DNA from: Rapana venosa
Lineage: Eukaryota; Mollusca; Gastropoda; Neogastropoda; Muricidae
Length of the DNA: 64,000 nt
Direction of reading: 5' to 3'
Assembly (NCBI GenBank): GCA_028751875.1
Contig: CM054165.1
Span: 24,379,650-24,443,649 of the forward strand
Below are positions 38,526-48,928 of the stretch, piece after piece; positions within the stretch are counted from its first letter, which is position 1; each line of letters begins with the position of its first letter. The position numbers and the translations under genes are program-made. The notes below the pieces were generated by a model. It saw only the letters and a list, made by a program, of their open reading frames with translations. It was not told the origin of the DNA and did not search any database.

Positions 38526-38644
38526 TTTTCCTCTATAGTTATACGTCTTATCTGTTCCCACTTTCAACGCCTAAGCGCGTTGTCTGTATGTGCGTGTTAA
38601 TTGTGTTAATCTGTTAATTGTGAACGTTATATGTGTGTGTGAGG
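38526..38644. other. Short segment before chimeric SINE
   Basis: TGTG-rich, nothing recognised. Confidence 0.5.
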
Positions 38645-38935
38645 GGACGGGATAGCTCAGTGGTCAGAACATTTGCTTTCCCCCAGCCAAGGTTAAGCAG
38701 CATCGAGCGTGGTTACCACTTGGATGGGTGACCGTATGTGCGCCTTGGCTTTAGTACAGTCCCCCAGTTCACCCAGCTGTAAATGGGTACCTGCCCTCTT
38801 TAGGGTCAAGGAAGGTAAAGCAGCGAGGGAGAGGAGATGGGCGCCGCCCTCAACATGCTGGCCCCTTGAGAAGTGGTCTCTGACTCCTCGCTCCCCTACG
38901 ACCACATTAGCTATGGGACACCTTTAGCTTATATG
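38645..38935 (+). mobile_element. Chimeric SINE: tRNA-like head plus 5S rRNA-like segment
   Basis: 38648-38675 is a tRNA-type head (GGGATAGCTCAGTGGTCAGA). 38690-38737 reads AAGGTTAAGCAGCATCGAGC then GTGGTTACCACTTGGATGGG and TGACCG, closely matching the second half of 5S rRNA with its internal promoter (AAGCTAAGCAGG and GGTTAGTACTTGGATGGG). It is followed by a body containing CCCAGCTGTAAATGGGTACC and a GGCCCCTTGAGAAGTGG segment. No complete 5S gene is present: the first half is missing. Confidence 0.75.
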
Positions 38936-39067
38936 TGTGTAATTTTTTCGAATGCAAGCGCTTTTATTTGTTTACTTTACAAGATTCAGTGCTATAAACA
39001 TTCCTTGCATGATTATTATCATTATCATTATTACATTTTTATCATTGGTAGTATCATTACTGTTACC

Positions 39068-39123
<56 letters not shown>

Positions 39124-39200
39124 AAGTAGTAGCAGCAGCAGCAGCAGTAGCAGTAGCAGTATTAGTAACAACAGCAGCAGTAGTAGTAGTAGTATCACTG
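39068..39200. repeat. (TAG)n/(CAG)n trinucleotide array
   Basis: About 19 TAG units, then mixed CAG/TAG/TAT triplets. Long Ser, Val and Leu runs in the frames are shadows. Confidence 0.97.
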
Positions 39201-39234
39201 TTTTTATTGCTACCATTATTATTATTTCAAATGT

Positions 39235-39485
39235 TTCTGCTTTTAAACACATTTTTATCAGCTATTCTACTTACAAAACATATTCTCCAGAACTTGTTAA
39301 GGAAAGTTTCACGAAAACTAGGTAGGTAAGGTTTTAAAGTCTTGCATTCAAGTACTGTATGGATATTTGAAATATTATTGTTTCCACACAAGCATGTAAC
39401 ATCCTTGCTAAATTTTGTAATATAAGCGTAAGCCCTGTCCCGATGGCGTGTCACCTTGTCGTTGGTGGGATGGCTTGCATGCTTC
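39235..39485 (-). mobile_element. LINE C-terminal fragment with Cys motif, minus strand
   Basis: The minus frame reads HRDRAYAYITKFSKDVTCLC, then GNNNISNIHTVLECKTLKPY and LPSFRETFLNKF. The CxC...H...C spacing and the following hydrophobic stretch resemble the zinc-knuckle-like tail after the RNase H domain of Jockey/I-type LINEs. It abuts the 5' end of the RTE-like element. Confidence 0.55.
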
Positions 39486-39720
39486 GATGACCCCAAGAGT
39501 TGCGTGGGCAGGGGCTTCAGCCTCCGGCAGGTTCAACCTGGCAAGCTGCACAGGTCTCTGGGGGAGGAGCCAGACTAAAGGACGCTCCCTGGTCCTCCAG
39601 GTTGGGGGGTGTGCACTGGGCTAACCACCCACTCCCTTAAAAATCCAGTCTGTTACAGAAACTGCAGCATCACCGCTTATAAACAACACGGTTGGAGAAG
39701 AGTCCTCTCTGGCAGAGCCT

Positions 39721-40644
39721 GTGACGCCAGCTGGTGAAAGTCTTCGGGAAGCCCCGACAACTCTTCTGACAACCAAGTCAACAACCAGGATAGGGACCTG
39801 GAACATCAGAACCCTATATGAATTTGGGAAAACAGCACAGGTTTGTAGAGAAATGCATAGGTACAGCCTGAAGATCCTTGGCCTGTGCGAGACTAGGTGG
39901 AATGGAACCGGGCAGACAAGACTAGCAAGTGGAGACACCACCATCTACTCTGGACAGGAAGAAGGCCAGCCCCCCACACATGGAGTAGTGCTGCTGGTGA
40001 GACCCGAGGCAACGCAAGCACTGCTGTCCTCACTCAAAGGGCAGGAAATTTACCATTTTCAGTGCTACGCTCCAACAAATGCAACAGAGATAGAAGATAA
40101 AGAAAACTTCTTTGAGCAAATCCAGGCCATCTTGGACAAAGCACCAAAGAGAGACTTGAAAATACTAATGGGAGACATGAATGCCAAAGTGGGGACAGAC
40201 AACACAAACAGAGAACTGATCATGGGCAGACATGGCACTGGAGAACAAAATGAAAATGGAGAACTTTTAACAGAATTTTGCATGTTCAACGACCTGGTCA
40301 TTGGAGGCACCATCTTTCCCCACAAGAAAGTCCACAAGACCACATGGACTTCCCCCGATGGCAAGACAGAAAACCAGATTGACCACATCACCATCGGGCG
40401 AAAGTGGAGAAGGAGCCTGCATGATGTCAGGGTGAAGCGCGGAGCAGATGCAGCATCAGACCATCACCTTGTTGTTGTTGGCGTCCTCAAGACCAAGCTC
40501 AAAGCCTACATCCACCGGGCAGGAAGACCATCACACAAGTTCAACGTGCAAAGCCTGAAAGACAGAGGAAAAACAGAAGAATTTAGGCTTGAACTGAGGA
40601 ACAACTTCACGTATGCTTTCCCAGCTGCCAGAGGAAACAGTTGA
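39721..40644 (+). pseudogene. Endonuclease part of the RTE-like LINE ORF
   Basis: A 307-codon open stretch with an EEP-type endonuclease fold: N-terminal GTWNIRT, E in CETRW, GDMNAKVG, and C-terminal NQIDHITIGRKWR and SDHHLVV. These are the metal-binding and catalytic landmarks of LINE endonucleases, which nick target DNA to prime reverse transcription. It stops at 40642 because of a frame change. The downstream reading frame (KSNGSLRETWKTTCQTVLGK) starts at 40644, so the domain itself is intact but detached from the polymerase. Confidence 0.85.
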
Positions 40645-41220
40645 AGAGCAATGGCAGTCTGCGTGAGACCTGGAAGACAACATGCCAAACAGTACTGGGA
40701 AAGAAAACAAGAAAACACAAGGAGTGGCTGACGACAGAAACGTGGGCACTGATCACCGAGAGAAAACAGCTGAAATACCAGATCAGCCCAACACAAGATC
40801 AAGAAAAGACACAGGCATTGCAAGCACGCTACTGGGACAAAAACCGGGCAGTGAAGAGAAGTGCAAGAAAAAAGACAAGAGACCTTTCACTGAGGAGCTG
40901 ACTCAAGAAGCAGAGACTGCAGCAGGGCCAAAGAATCATGAAGAGACTGTACGAGATCACGAGAACTCTCTCAAGAAAAAAACAGCAAACCTAGCTGCCC
41001 TGTCAAAGACAAGAATGGCAATACCATTCCAGATAAGGAGGACCAGAGAGCAAGATGGGCACAGCACTTCAAAGAAACATTGCACAGACCTGCACCACCC
41101 GTGCCGCCAGACATCCCATCCCCTACTGAAATCCTTGGCATCAACACCCCCCCCCTACCAAGAATGAGATCACCAAAGCCATAAAGTCACTCCAGTTAGG
41201 AAAAGCAGCAGGCCCATACA

Positions 41221-41306
41221 GTATAATAATAATAATGTATGGAATTTATATAGCGCTGAATCTTGTAAAGCAACAAATCAAAGCGCTGTTTTAAAAAAAA
41301 AATTAC
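41221..41306 (+). mobile_element. Small nested element with TATATAGCGC motif
   Basis: The LINE protein reading AAGPYSI is interrupted at about 41220 and resumes with PPEALKADIQTSANMLHPLL at about 41308. The intervening 86 bp are an AAT microsatellite, ATGGAATTTATATAGCGCTG, AATCTTG, an AAATCAAAGCGC segment and a poly(A) run. The same order is at 55053-55130. A non-autonomous element or SINE 3' end inserted into the LINE. Confidence 0.75.
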
Positions 41307-42738
41307 CGCCTGAAGCACTGAAGGCGGACATCCAGACTTCAGCTAACATGCTACACCCACTCCTGCACAAGATCTGGAGCAAGAGAATGTACCAGAAGAC
41401 TGGAAGAAAGGCCATCTCGTGAAGCTGCCAAAGAACGGGGACCTGTCCTCCTGCAACACCTGGAGAGGGATCATGCTGAGCCCTGTCTGTCCCAGGGAAA
41501 GTGCTGACCAGAATCATGCTAGACAGACTGAAGACAGCACTGGACAAGACACTTCGGGATGAACAGGCAGGCTTTAGGCAAGACAGATCATGCACAGATC
41601 AAATCGCCACAATGCGCATCATCATTGAGCAGTCCCCTAGAGTGGCAGACCCCCCTGTGTTCAGTCTTTGTTGACTTTCAGAAGGCATTCGACAGACAGC
41701 GTCGACAGAGATGTCATCTGGAGACTGATGCATCGCTATGGCTTTCCACCAAAGTTCATCACCATCATCCAGCAGCTATATGAAGATGCCACCTGTCAAG
41801 TCATCCATGACGGGAAATTGTCGGAACCCTTCTCCGTACAGACCGGTGCTGGTCAGGGCTGTTGGTTGTCGCCAACTATCTTCCTGTTGGTGGTTGACTG
41901 GATAATGCGGCAGGCCACAGCAGGCAGGAGAACCGGCATACAGTGGACCCTTATGAAGCAGCTGGAAGACCTGGTCTTTGCAGACGACATCAGCCTTCTC
42001 TCCCACAGGCAGCAAGACGCACAAGTGAGGCTCTGTCGTGTTGCAGAAGAAGCGTAAAAGACTGACCTCCAAATCAACATCGGGAAGACAGAGATCATGA
42101 GGGCGAACAACAAAAGACATGACCCAGTGCGACTGCACCAAGAAACGATCAAGGAAGTCGACAAGTTCCTGTCTGGGCAGTGTCGTCAATAAAGATGGGG
42201 GAACAGACGAAGACATCAGTGCCGAATCAACAAAGCCCGTCACGCCTTCAATGCCCTTCAGCCAACCTGGAGGTCAACAGCCCTCTCATTCCACAAGATC
42301 CGGATCTTCAACACTAACGTCAAGTCGGTCCTACTTTACGGCTCAGAAACCTGGTGAGTAGCAAAGACCAACACCCACCAACTCCAGACATTTACCAACA
42401 AATACCTCAGGAACATCCTCAATATCAGGTGACCGGAAGCAAACAACTGTGGAACAGGACCAGACATACCCCAATCGAGTCCACGATCAAACAAAGGAAA
42501 GGGGATGGATCGGCCATACACTCCGCAAGCCTGCTTCAAGTGTCACCAGGCAGGCCCTTGACTGGAATCCACAAGGGAAGCGGAAAGTTGGTCGACCAAA
42601 ACAGACCTGGCGCAGAAGCGTTGACGCAGAGACGAAGGCAGTCAGCTGGGATGACATGGGCCGAGCTGAAGAGGTTGGAGGGCTGTTGTAGCGGCCCTGT
42701 CTTCCCCAGGGAATCCAGAGGCATAAGTCAAGTCAAGT

Positions 42739-43074
42739 GTAATCCTGAGGCTCTCTTTCTCTGACAACATTTTATAAGCCTATTTTACTGATGAATACTT
42801 TCAAAGGCATGATGAATGCTTTCAAAGACATGATGAATGCTTTCAAAAAACATGATGAATGCTTTTAAAGACACTATTTTCTTTGCAAACTGGGGGTTTT
42901 GTTGCCTTATTTTCAATGAATTTGTTTGAGGATGCTTGTTCTAACATGTGGTATCCACCTTGGATAGCTAAAGGAACACGCAGCTGAGTGTTTCCTCTGT
43001 TGTTGCTTGCACCTTTCTGCGGCCATATCAACTCATTCTTTGGAGTACAATCCTAGTGTGAAGGTACCCAAAGA
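42739..43074. other. Spacer with 20-bp tandem repeat
   Basis: ATGATGAATGCTTTCAAAG plus one or two bases recurs four times at about 42790-42870. Otherwise nothing recognised. Confidence 0.75.
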
Positions 43075-43900
43075 TGGCGACAAATATGCCTCTAAAACTT
43101 AACAGGTGTTCTATGTGTTTTATATCTAATACAAGGTTCGAATAATTCTTGTCATCTGCAGATTTTATGGCATGTAAAACTGATTTAGAATCTAAACGAA
43201 GTAAGACCTGAAATAAAACAAAATAGATGATGTATCATGTCTGTTAAAGTCGTTATAATTGCAATCAATTCAGCTGTAAACACTGGCCGATTTACACCAA
43301 TATGATATGATATTTTCTACTTTGAGTGCTGGTATAACAAAAGCTGAACCAGCTTGGGGATTATCTATAAAGTGAACCGTCTGTATACTCTTTAAGATAG
43401 TACAGAAGTTGTCATGAATGTAAGATCTAACTGTAGCTGCCAAAACATTTGGATTCTCATCCTTCTTCATGTCTGTGTAATCAATATCAAAACGTGCTGG
43501 ATTATTTCCCCGGAGAGGCAAGCTGGAACTACTTTTTGTGAATCTACATTCATTTTATCCATTTCACATTGCTTGTCAAGGTCTGCCACGTAGGTACCAA
43601 TAGTTGTTAAGAACGTATTTGCTGAGCTCGTTTTGGAAATATTTTTACGTGCTCTGGACACAAAATCTTTGAGTGTTGAACTTCTCAGTACGTATTTGGT
43701 GCATTCGGTATTTATCTAAAGGCAACATTCCAACTTCTTTCTATGTTTCAGTTGCTGATGCATGACAGGTATACCAAGAGTAAGCCTGTATGCTTTACAG
43801 TCTATACTTTGCAGCTTCCTCAATAAATACACTGTAGCATTTAAAAAGAATTCATGTCCGTACTATAATTTTAATCCAATTATTGATGTCCATAAATCTT
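43075..43900 (-). pseudogene. Decayed LINE: RT C-terminus and RNase H, antisense
   Basis: The minus strand gives LLRKLQSIDCKAYRLTLGIP (about 43845), then VLRSSTLKDFVSRARKNISK and a linker (43700-43560), PLRGNNPARFDIDYTDMKK (about 43515), the RNase H start QAGSAFVIPALKVENI (about 43345) and VLLRLDSKSVLHAIKS (about 43190-43140). The matching order is found on the plus strand at 55490-56640 (KLQSIESKSIKLALG, KEAKFDVDYTSHKKM, AGSGFVIPALNIQ), so both derive from one RNase H-bearing LINE family. Several frame changes make it non-coding. It sits directly upstream of the neuropeptide exon, in the presumed intron. Confidence 0.75.
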
Positions 43901-43921
43901 TAAGAATTGACAGGTCTTGCA

Positions 43922-44053
43922 TGTGTGGGTGCATGAGTGCGTGCGTGTGTGCTTGCATGCATAAGTGTGTGTGTGTGTGTGTGTGTGCTTGCTTGCTCGC
44001 GTATGAATATGTATGCGTGCGTGCACGCGTGTATGCATGTGTATGCGTGTGTC
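43922..44053 (+). repeat. GTGTGC/GTGCGT-type microsatellite
   Basis: Imperfect GT/GC-rich run of about 130 bp leading directly into the splice-acceptor region of the neuropeptide exon. The ATG at 44013 lies inside it and is unlikely to be the true start. Confidence 0.9.
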
Positions 44054-44068
44054 TGTTTGTCTGTACAG
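44054..44068 (+). promoter_or_regulatory. Predicted 3' splice site of the neuropeptide exon
   Basis: TGTTTGTCTGTACAG, a pyrimidine-rich tract ending in AG at 44068, precedes the first residues that look like the end of a signal peptide. In the reading frame of the repeats the exon would start in phase 2. The tract is part of a GT microsatellite, so its length probably varies between alleles. Confidence 0.55.
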
Positions 44069-45380
44069 CCTTGCCCTGACGACATCAGTAGCTGCAGATG
44101 CTGGAGCAGACGACAGGAAGGAAGAGGACAAGAAATCTCTGGATGAACTGTCCAGCGGCTTGATCGGCAAACGAGGTCAGAAAACCCCTCACGACAAGTT
44201 CTTCGATAAGCGGCCTTTCGGCGAACTGGCTAGCGGCCTGGTTGGAAAACGGCCATTCGGCGAACTGGCTAGCGGCCTGGTTGGAAAACGGCCATTCGGC
44301 GAACTGGCTAGCGGCCTGGTTGGAAAACGGCCATTCGGCGAACTGGCTAGCGGCCTGGTTGGAAAACGGCCTTTCGGCGAACTGGCTAGCGGCCTGGTTG
44401 GAAAACGGCCTTTCGGCGAACTGGCTAGTGGCCTGGTTGGAAAACGGCCTTTCGGCGAACTGGCTAGCGGCCTGGTTGGTAAACGGCCTTTCGGCGAACT
44501 GGCTAGTGGCCTGGTTGGAAAACGGCCTTTCGGCGAACTGGCTAGTGGCCTGGTTGGAAAGCGACCTTTTGATAACCTCGCTTCTGGACTGGTAGGCAAA
44601 AGGTCCTTCGGCGAACTGGCTAGTGGTTTGGTAGGCAAACGGCCTTTCGGCGAACTGGCTAGTGGTTTGGTAGGCAAACGGCCTTTCGGCGAACTGGCTA
44701 GTGGTTTGGTAGGCAAACGGCCTTTCGGCGAACTGGCTAGTGGTTTGGTAGGCAAACGGCCTTTCGGCGAACTGGCTAGTGGTTTGGTAGGCAAACGACC
44801 TTTCGGCGAACTGGCTAGTGGTTTAGTAGGCAAACGGCCTTTCGGCGAACTGGCTAGTGGTTTGATAGGCAAACGGCCTTTCGGCGAACTGGCTAGTGGT
44901 TTGGTAGGCAAACGGCCTTTCGGCGAACTGGCTAGTGGTTTGGTAGGCAAACGGCCTTTCGGCGAACTGGCTAGTGGTTTGGTAGGCAAACGGCCTTTCG
45001 GCGAACTGGCTAGTGGTTTGATAGGCAAACGGCCTTTCGGCGAACTGGCTAGTGGTTTGGTAGGCAAACGACCTTTCGATAACCTCGCTTCTGGGCTTGT
45101 AGGCAAAAGGCCATTTGGTGAACTTGCCAGCGGTCTGGTTGGCAAACGGGAATTTGGTGATCTTGCCAGTGGCCTTGTTGGCAAACGACCATTCGGCGAG
45201 CTTGCCAGTGGTCTTGTTGGCAAGCGACCATTCGGCGAGCTTGCCAGTGGTCTTGTGGGTAAGCGACCATTCGGCGAGCTTGCCAGTGGTCTTGTGGGTA
45301 AGCGACCATTCGGCGAGCTTGCCAGTGGTCTCGTGGGTAAGCGACCATTCGGCGAGCTTGCCAGTGGTCTCGTGGGTTAG
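44069..45380 (+). CDS. LASGLVamide neuropeptide precursor, main exon
   Basis: Secretory prohormone cut at dibasic sites to release amidated decapeptides. From the predicted acceptor it reads LALTTSVAADAGADD (signal-peptide end), an acidic spacer, KK, SLDELSSGLIGKR, a non-amidated spacer GQKTPHDKFFDKR, then thirty 39-bp units from 44214. Twenty-four units give PFGELASGLVamide (the last ends in G before the stop). The variants are PFDNLASGLV (units 10 and 23), SFGELASGLV (11), PFGELASGLI (17 and 21) and EFGDLASGLV (25). Each GKR supplies the amide-donor glycine and the convertase site. The C-terminal LASGLVamide matches a known molluscan peptide type reported from gastropod genomes. The N-terminal exon with the start and signal core is not visible; the ATG at 44013 lies in a microsatellite. 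The frame ends at TAG 45378-45380, where the lysine codon AAG of GKR is expected. Overlapping open frames on the minus strand and in other plus frames are shadows of the 39-bp periodicity. Confidence 0.88.
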
Positions 45381-45440
45381 CGACCATTCGGCGAGCTTGC
45401 CAGTGGTCTTGTAGGTAAGCGAGAGAAGAGTTCAAGCTAG
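45381..45440 (+). pseudogene. Untranslated 31st repeat and old C-terminus of the precursor
   Basis: After the in-frame TAG the same frame continues with R, PFGELASGLVGKR (45384-45422), EKSSS and a second stop at 45438-45440. It is a well-preserved repeat with a normal short C-terminal tail, so the original stop was very likely the second one. Without the A-to-T change at 45378 the precursor would carry 31 units. Confidence 0.85.
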
Positions 45441-46226
<786 letters not shown>

Positions 46227-46350
46227 TGCACTGGTACTCCAGATTGGTCCATGTTGTCTACGACACTGTGTAAAGTTGATGATATACCTTCGAAAAAGAA
46301 AGTTGGAAACTGTTGTTGTTTTATGGAGGGGAACAGAGAAGTGGTACACG

Positions 46351-46351
<1 letters not shown>

Positions 46352-46421
<70 letters not shown>
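46352..46421. repeat. (CA)n microsatellite
   Basis: About 34 uninterrupted CA units. Confidence 0.97.
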
Positions 46422-46869
46422 TCTATCGGGGGAATAGGTCTGCGTTTAAAATTCAAACTATAAAGTTTGGCGCATACTATAAATAATTAATTTCTTTTTT
46501 TAAAATGCCCCCCCCCTTTTTTTTTTTAATGCCCGCCATCCCCTTCAAAATCTGTTCAACTCTTGTAGCCAATGCAGTTCCATAAAGAAAGAAACAGACA
46601 TTCGTGCCTGAGCTGTATGAGGCTGTCTCTTCATGAAGTGCATTGTTGCTTTGGTAGCTGCTTCTTCCTGGTTGGCTAGCACAGACAACTCCTCCCTTCA
46701 CCTCACTCCAGGCTCTTCTGCACCCTTTGGAACTGCTCTGGAACACAATGGCGCAGGAAGAGCTTGGCCTGTCATTTATGCCGCCAAATGTCAGCAAAAT
46801 GTCCAGTGTGATTTCTCCACCGGTGTGTTTATCTAATTAAGCAGTATAGCTGCTGGTGTTTCGGGTCTT
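46422..46869. other. Unassigned stretch
   Basis: Short C and T homopolymers at 46506-46528. A 106-codon minus frame (46477-46797) and a 67-codon plus frame have no recognisable motif. Confidence 0.5.
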
Positions 46870-47065
46870 TTGGCAACAGCTGGGGATTTTTACAACAGCT
46901 AGGTTTTTTACAACAGCTAGGGTTTTTTTACAACAGCTAGGGGTTTTTTACAACAGCTAGGGGCTTTTTTTTACAACAGCTAGGGGCTTTTTTACAACAG
47001 CTAGGGGCTTTTTTTACAACAGCTAGGGGCTTTTTTTATAACAGCTAGGGGCTTTTTTACAACAA
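46870..47065 (+). repeat. ACAACAGCTAGGGG tandem repeat (20-26 bp)
   Basis: Nine units of ACAACAGCTAGGGGCTTTTTT with T-run length varying between five and nine. Confidence 0.92.
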
Positions 47066-48223
47066 ATACTTTGTTCTAATATCACCATGAGTGAACAGGC
47101 GTTAACTTAGAGACAGGTAGTTTGTCTACAAGTAATATCGCTAGTACTTGGTTTTGTCCACTTTGGTAGGGGTTTTGTTGGGTTCGTTGCTTGGCTGGCA
47201 GTGCGCTTTGGTCAGGTGCCGGGCAGATGCAGATGAAGCCCAAGCCTATCCTGTGTTCAGGACAACATCAAGCTGGCCACTGAGAAACAGTGTCAACTCT
47301 GATAGGTAAGAGACCACTGCTTTTTCCGAAAGGCGAAACCCCGTGAAGCCATCCAGACCACTCTGGCCTCTTTCATTTCTACTGACAGCATATTCATTGT
47401 ATACACACTGGGAGAGTAGTACAGAAAAACGGTGTAAATGAGTAGGATGATGAAAACAAGAATGGACAACACAGCAGCAGCAGCATAGATATCAAGAGAT
47501 AGTGCGGTTTTTTTGTTTACCTTTAAAAAACCTCATATTGACTTCAAAAACTAATATCAATCATTACTCAATCATAATTTTCAGTGACTGTAGATGTAAT
47601 TGATTTTCGAACAATTTGTTCTTACCCTGTACAATTAGTATTGTATCAATCTGATGTACGTTATTATAATTATATTTTTGCTATAACTGTCATCTTTCAT
47701 CTCATCATGTAAATTTGCAGGATTACTTTTAGGTTTCTGCGTGATGAAAAAATTATTTGTCAGACAACGCAAAAAAGAAAACCAAAAAGAAAAGGAGGAG
47801 AAAAAAGTGGACGGTTGTATTTCTGATCACTTCTTTGGCTTTTTCATCATGGGCTCATCAAAGGGGCTTCTTTTCCCCAAAAAGCAAGCTTGACTCACTC
47901 ACCTGTCGGAAAACTCAACAATGCAAAAACGTCTAGGAAGTCATAACGCACATGATTTTGCTGACACACTTGCACACGAGCCTTTAAACAGTCACTATCC
48001 GCTTTGTAGAGATGCCTTCAAAGTCCTGGATGGAATGAGGGAGTAATATCCCAAACAACCATTTTTTTTTGTACTGTTTCTTCAAGAACAAAACGTTCCT
48101 ATTTATCTGTTCATTTACTTTTCATTTATTTGTTCATTCATTTGTCTTTTGGCTTATTTATTATGTGTTCGTTTTTTGTTATGGTTAGCGCAAAGTATGA
48201 AAAAATGTTTTGAAATATATTCA

Positions 48224-48226
<3 letters not shown>
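47066..48226. other. Unassigned stretch
   Basis: About 1.2 kb with no recognised gene or repeat. A consensus-like donor (GATAG then GTAAGAG) is at about 47307, but I found no protein-like exon before it. Confidence 0.5.

Positions 48227-48288
<62 letters not shown>
48227..48288. repeat. (CT)n microsatellite
   Basis: About 31 uninterrupted units. Confidence 0.97.
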
Positions 48289-48701
<413 letters not shown>

Positions 48702-48928
48702 ACTGAGTGCTTCTGAGTGCGCTTGTGTATGTATGTCTGAGTGAACGTGTGTGCGCCAGTGTGCGTGCTTGCGTGCATCCTAGTGTGTGTTAATGTGCGC
48801 ACGTGCAAACACGCATAGGTAAATATGAGTGGTGGACATAAATTTCACACCTTCGACATTTTATAAGCATTTTTATGTGGGTGCCAGTCCACCACTCAGC
48901 CATATCCTAACACCTCATTTCTGGCAGC

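Larger units (their letters stand above)
39486..42738 (+). mobile_element. RTE-like LINE, near full length, inactivated
   Basis: A 5' leader with GGAGGAGCCAGACTAAAGGA precedes the coding part. The endonuclease lies in one 307-codon frame (39721-40644): TRIGTWNIRTLY at about 39784, GLCETRWNG at about 39879, GDMNAKVG at about 40172 and the ASDHHLV motif at about 40453. After a frame change come KEWLTTETWALI (about 40720) and the connector. The RT has DEQAGFRQDRSCTDQIAT (about 41558-41612), a VDFQKAFD-like segment (about 41668-41695), GAGQGCWLSP (about 41845, where the family normally has a GVRQGCLLSP-like motif) and the catalytic FADD at about 41978. The C-terminal tail has WIGHTLRKPAS and GKRKVGRPKQTWRR (about 42505-42620). 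At least four frameshifts and a nested insertion near 41221 inactivate it. The 3' end is a short AAGTC tandem (42723-42738), as in RTE-clade elements that end in microsatellites. Confidence 0.88.

Noticed and set aside
38690..38737. 5S rRNA gene
   Set aside because: Only the 3' half-like segment is present, without the first 50 bases or a terminator, inside a SINE.
44189..45223. 344-codon minus-strand ORF across the neuropeptide exon
   Set aside because: It is the reverse reading of the 39-bp repeat; the plus frame has precursor logic (GKR sites, amidation glycine, known peptide), while the minus frame has none.
44242..45414. Other plus-strand frames (ENGHSANWLAAWL-type and SASLPVVLWVSDH-type repeats)
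   Set aside because: Out-of-frame shadows of the same repeat, without start or processing sites.
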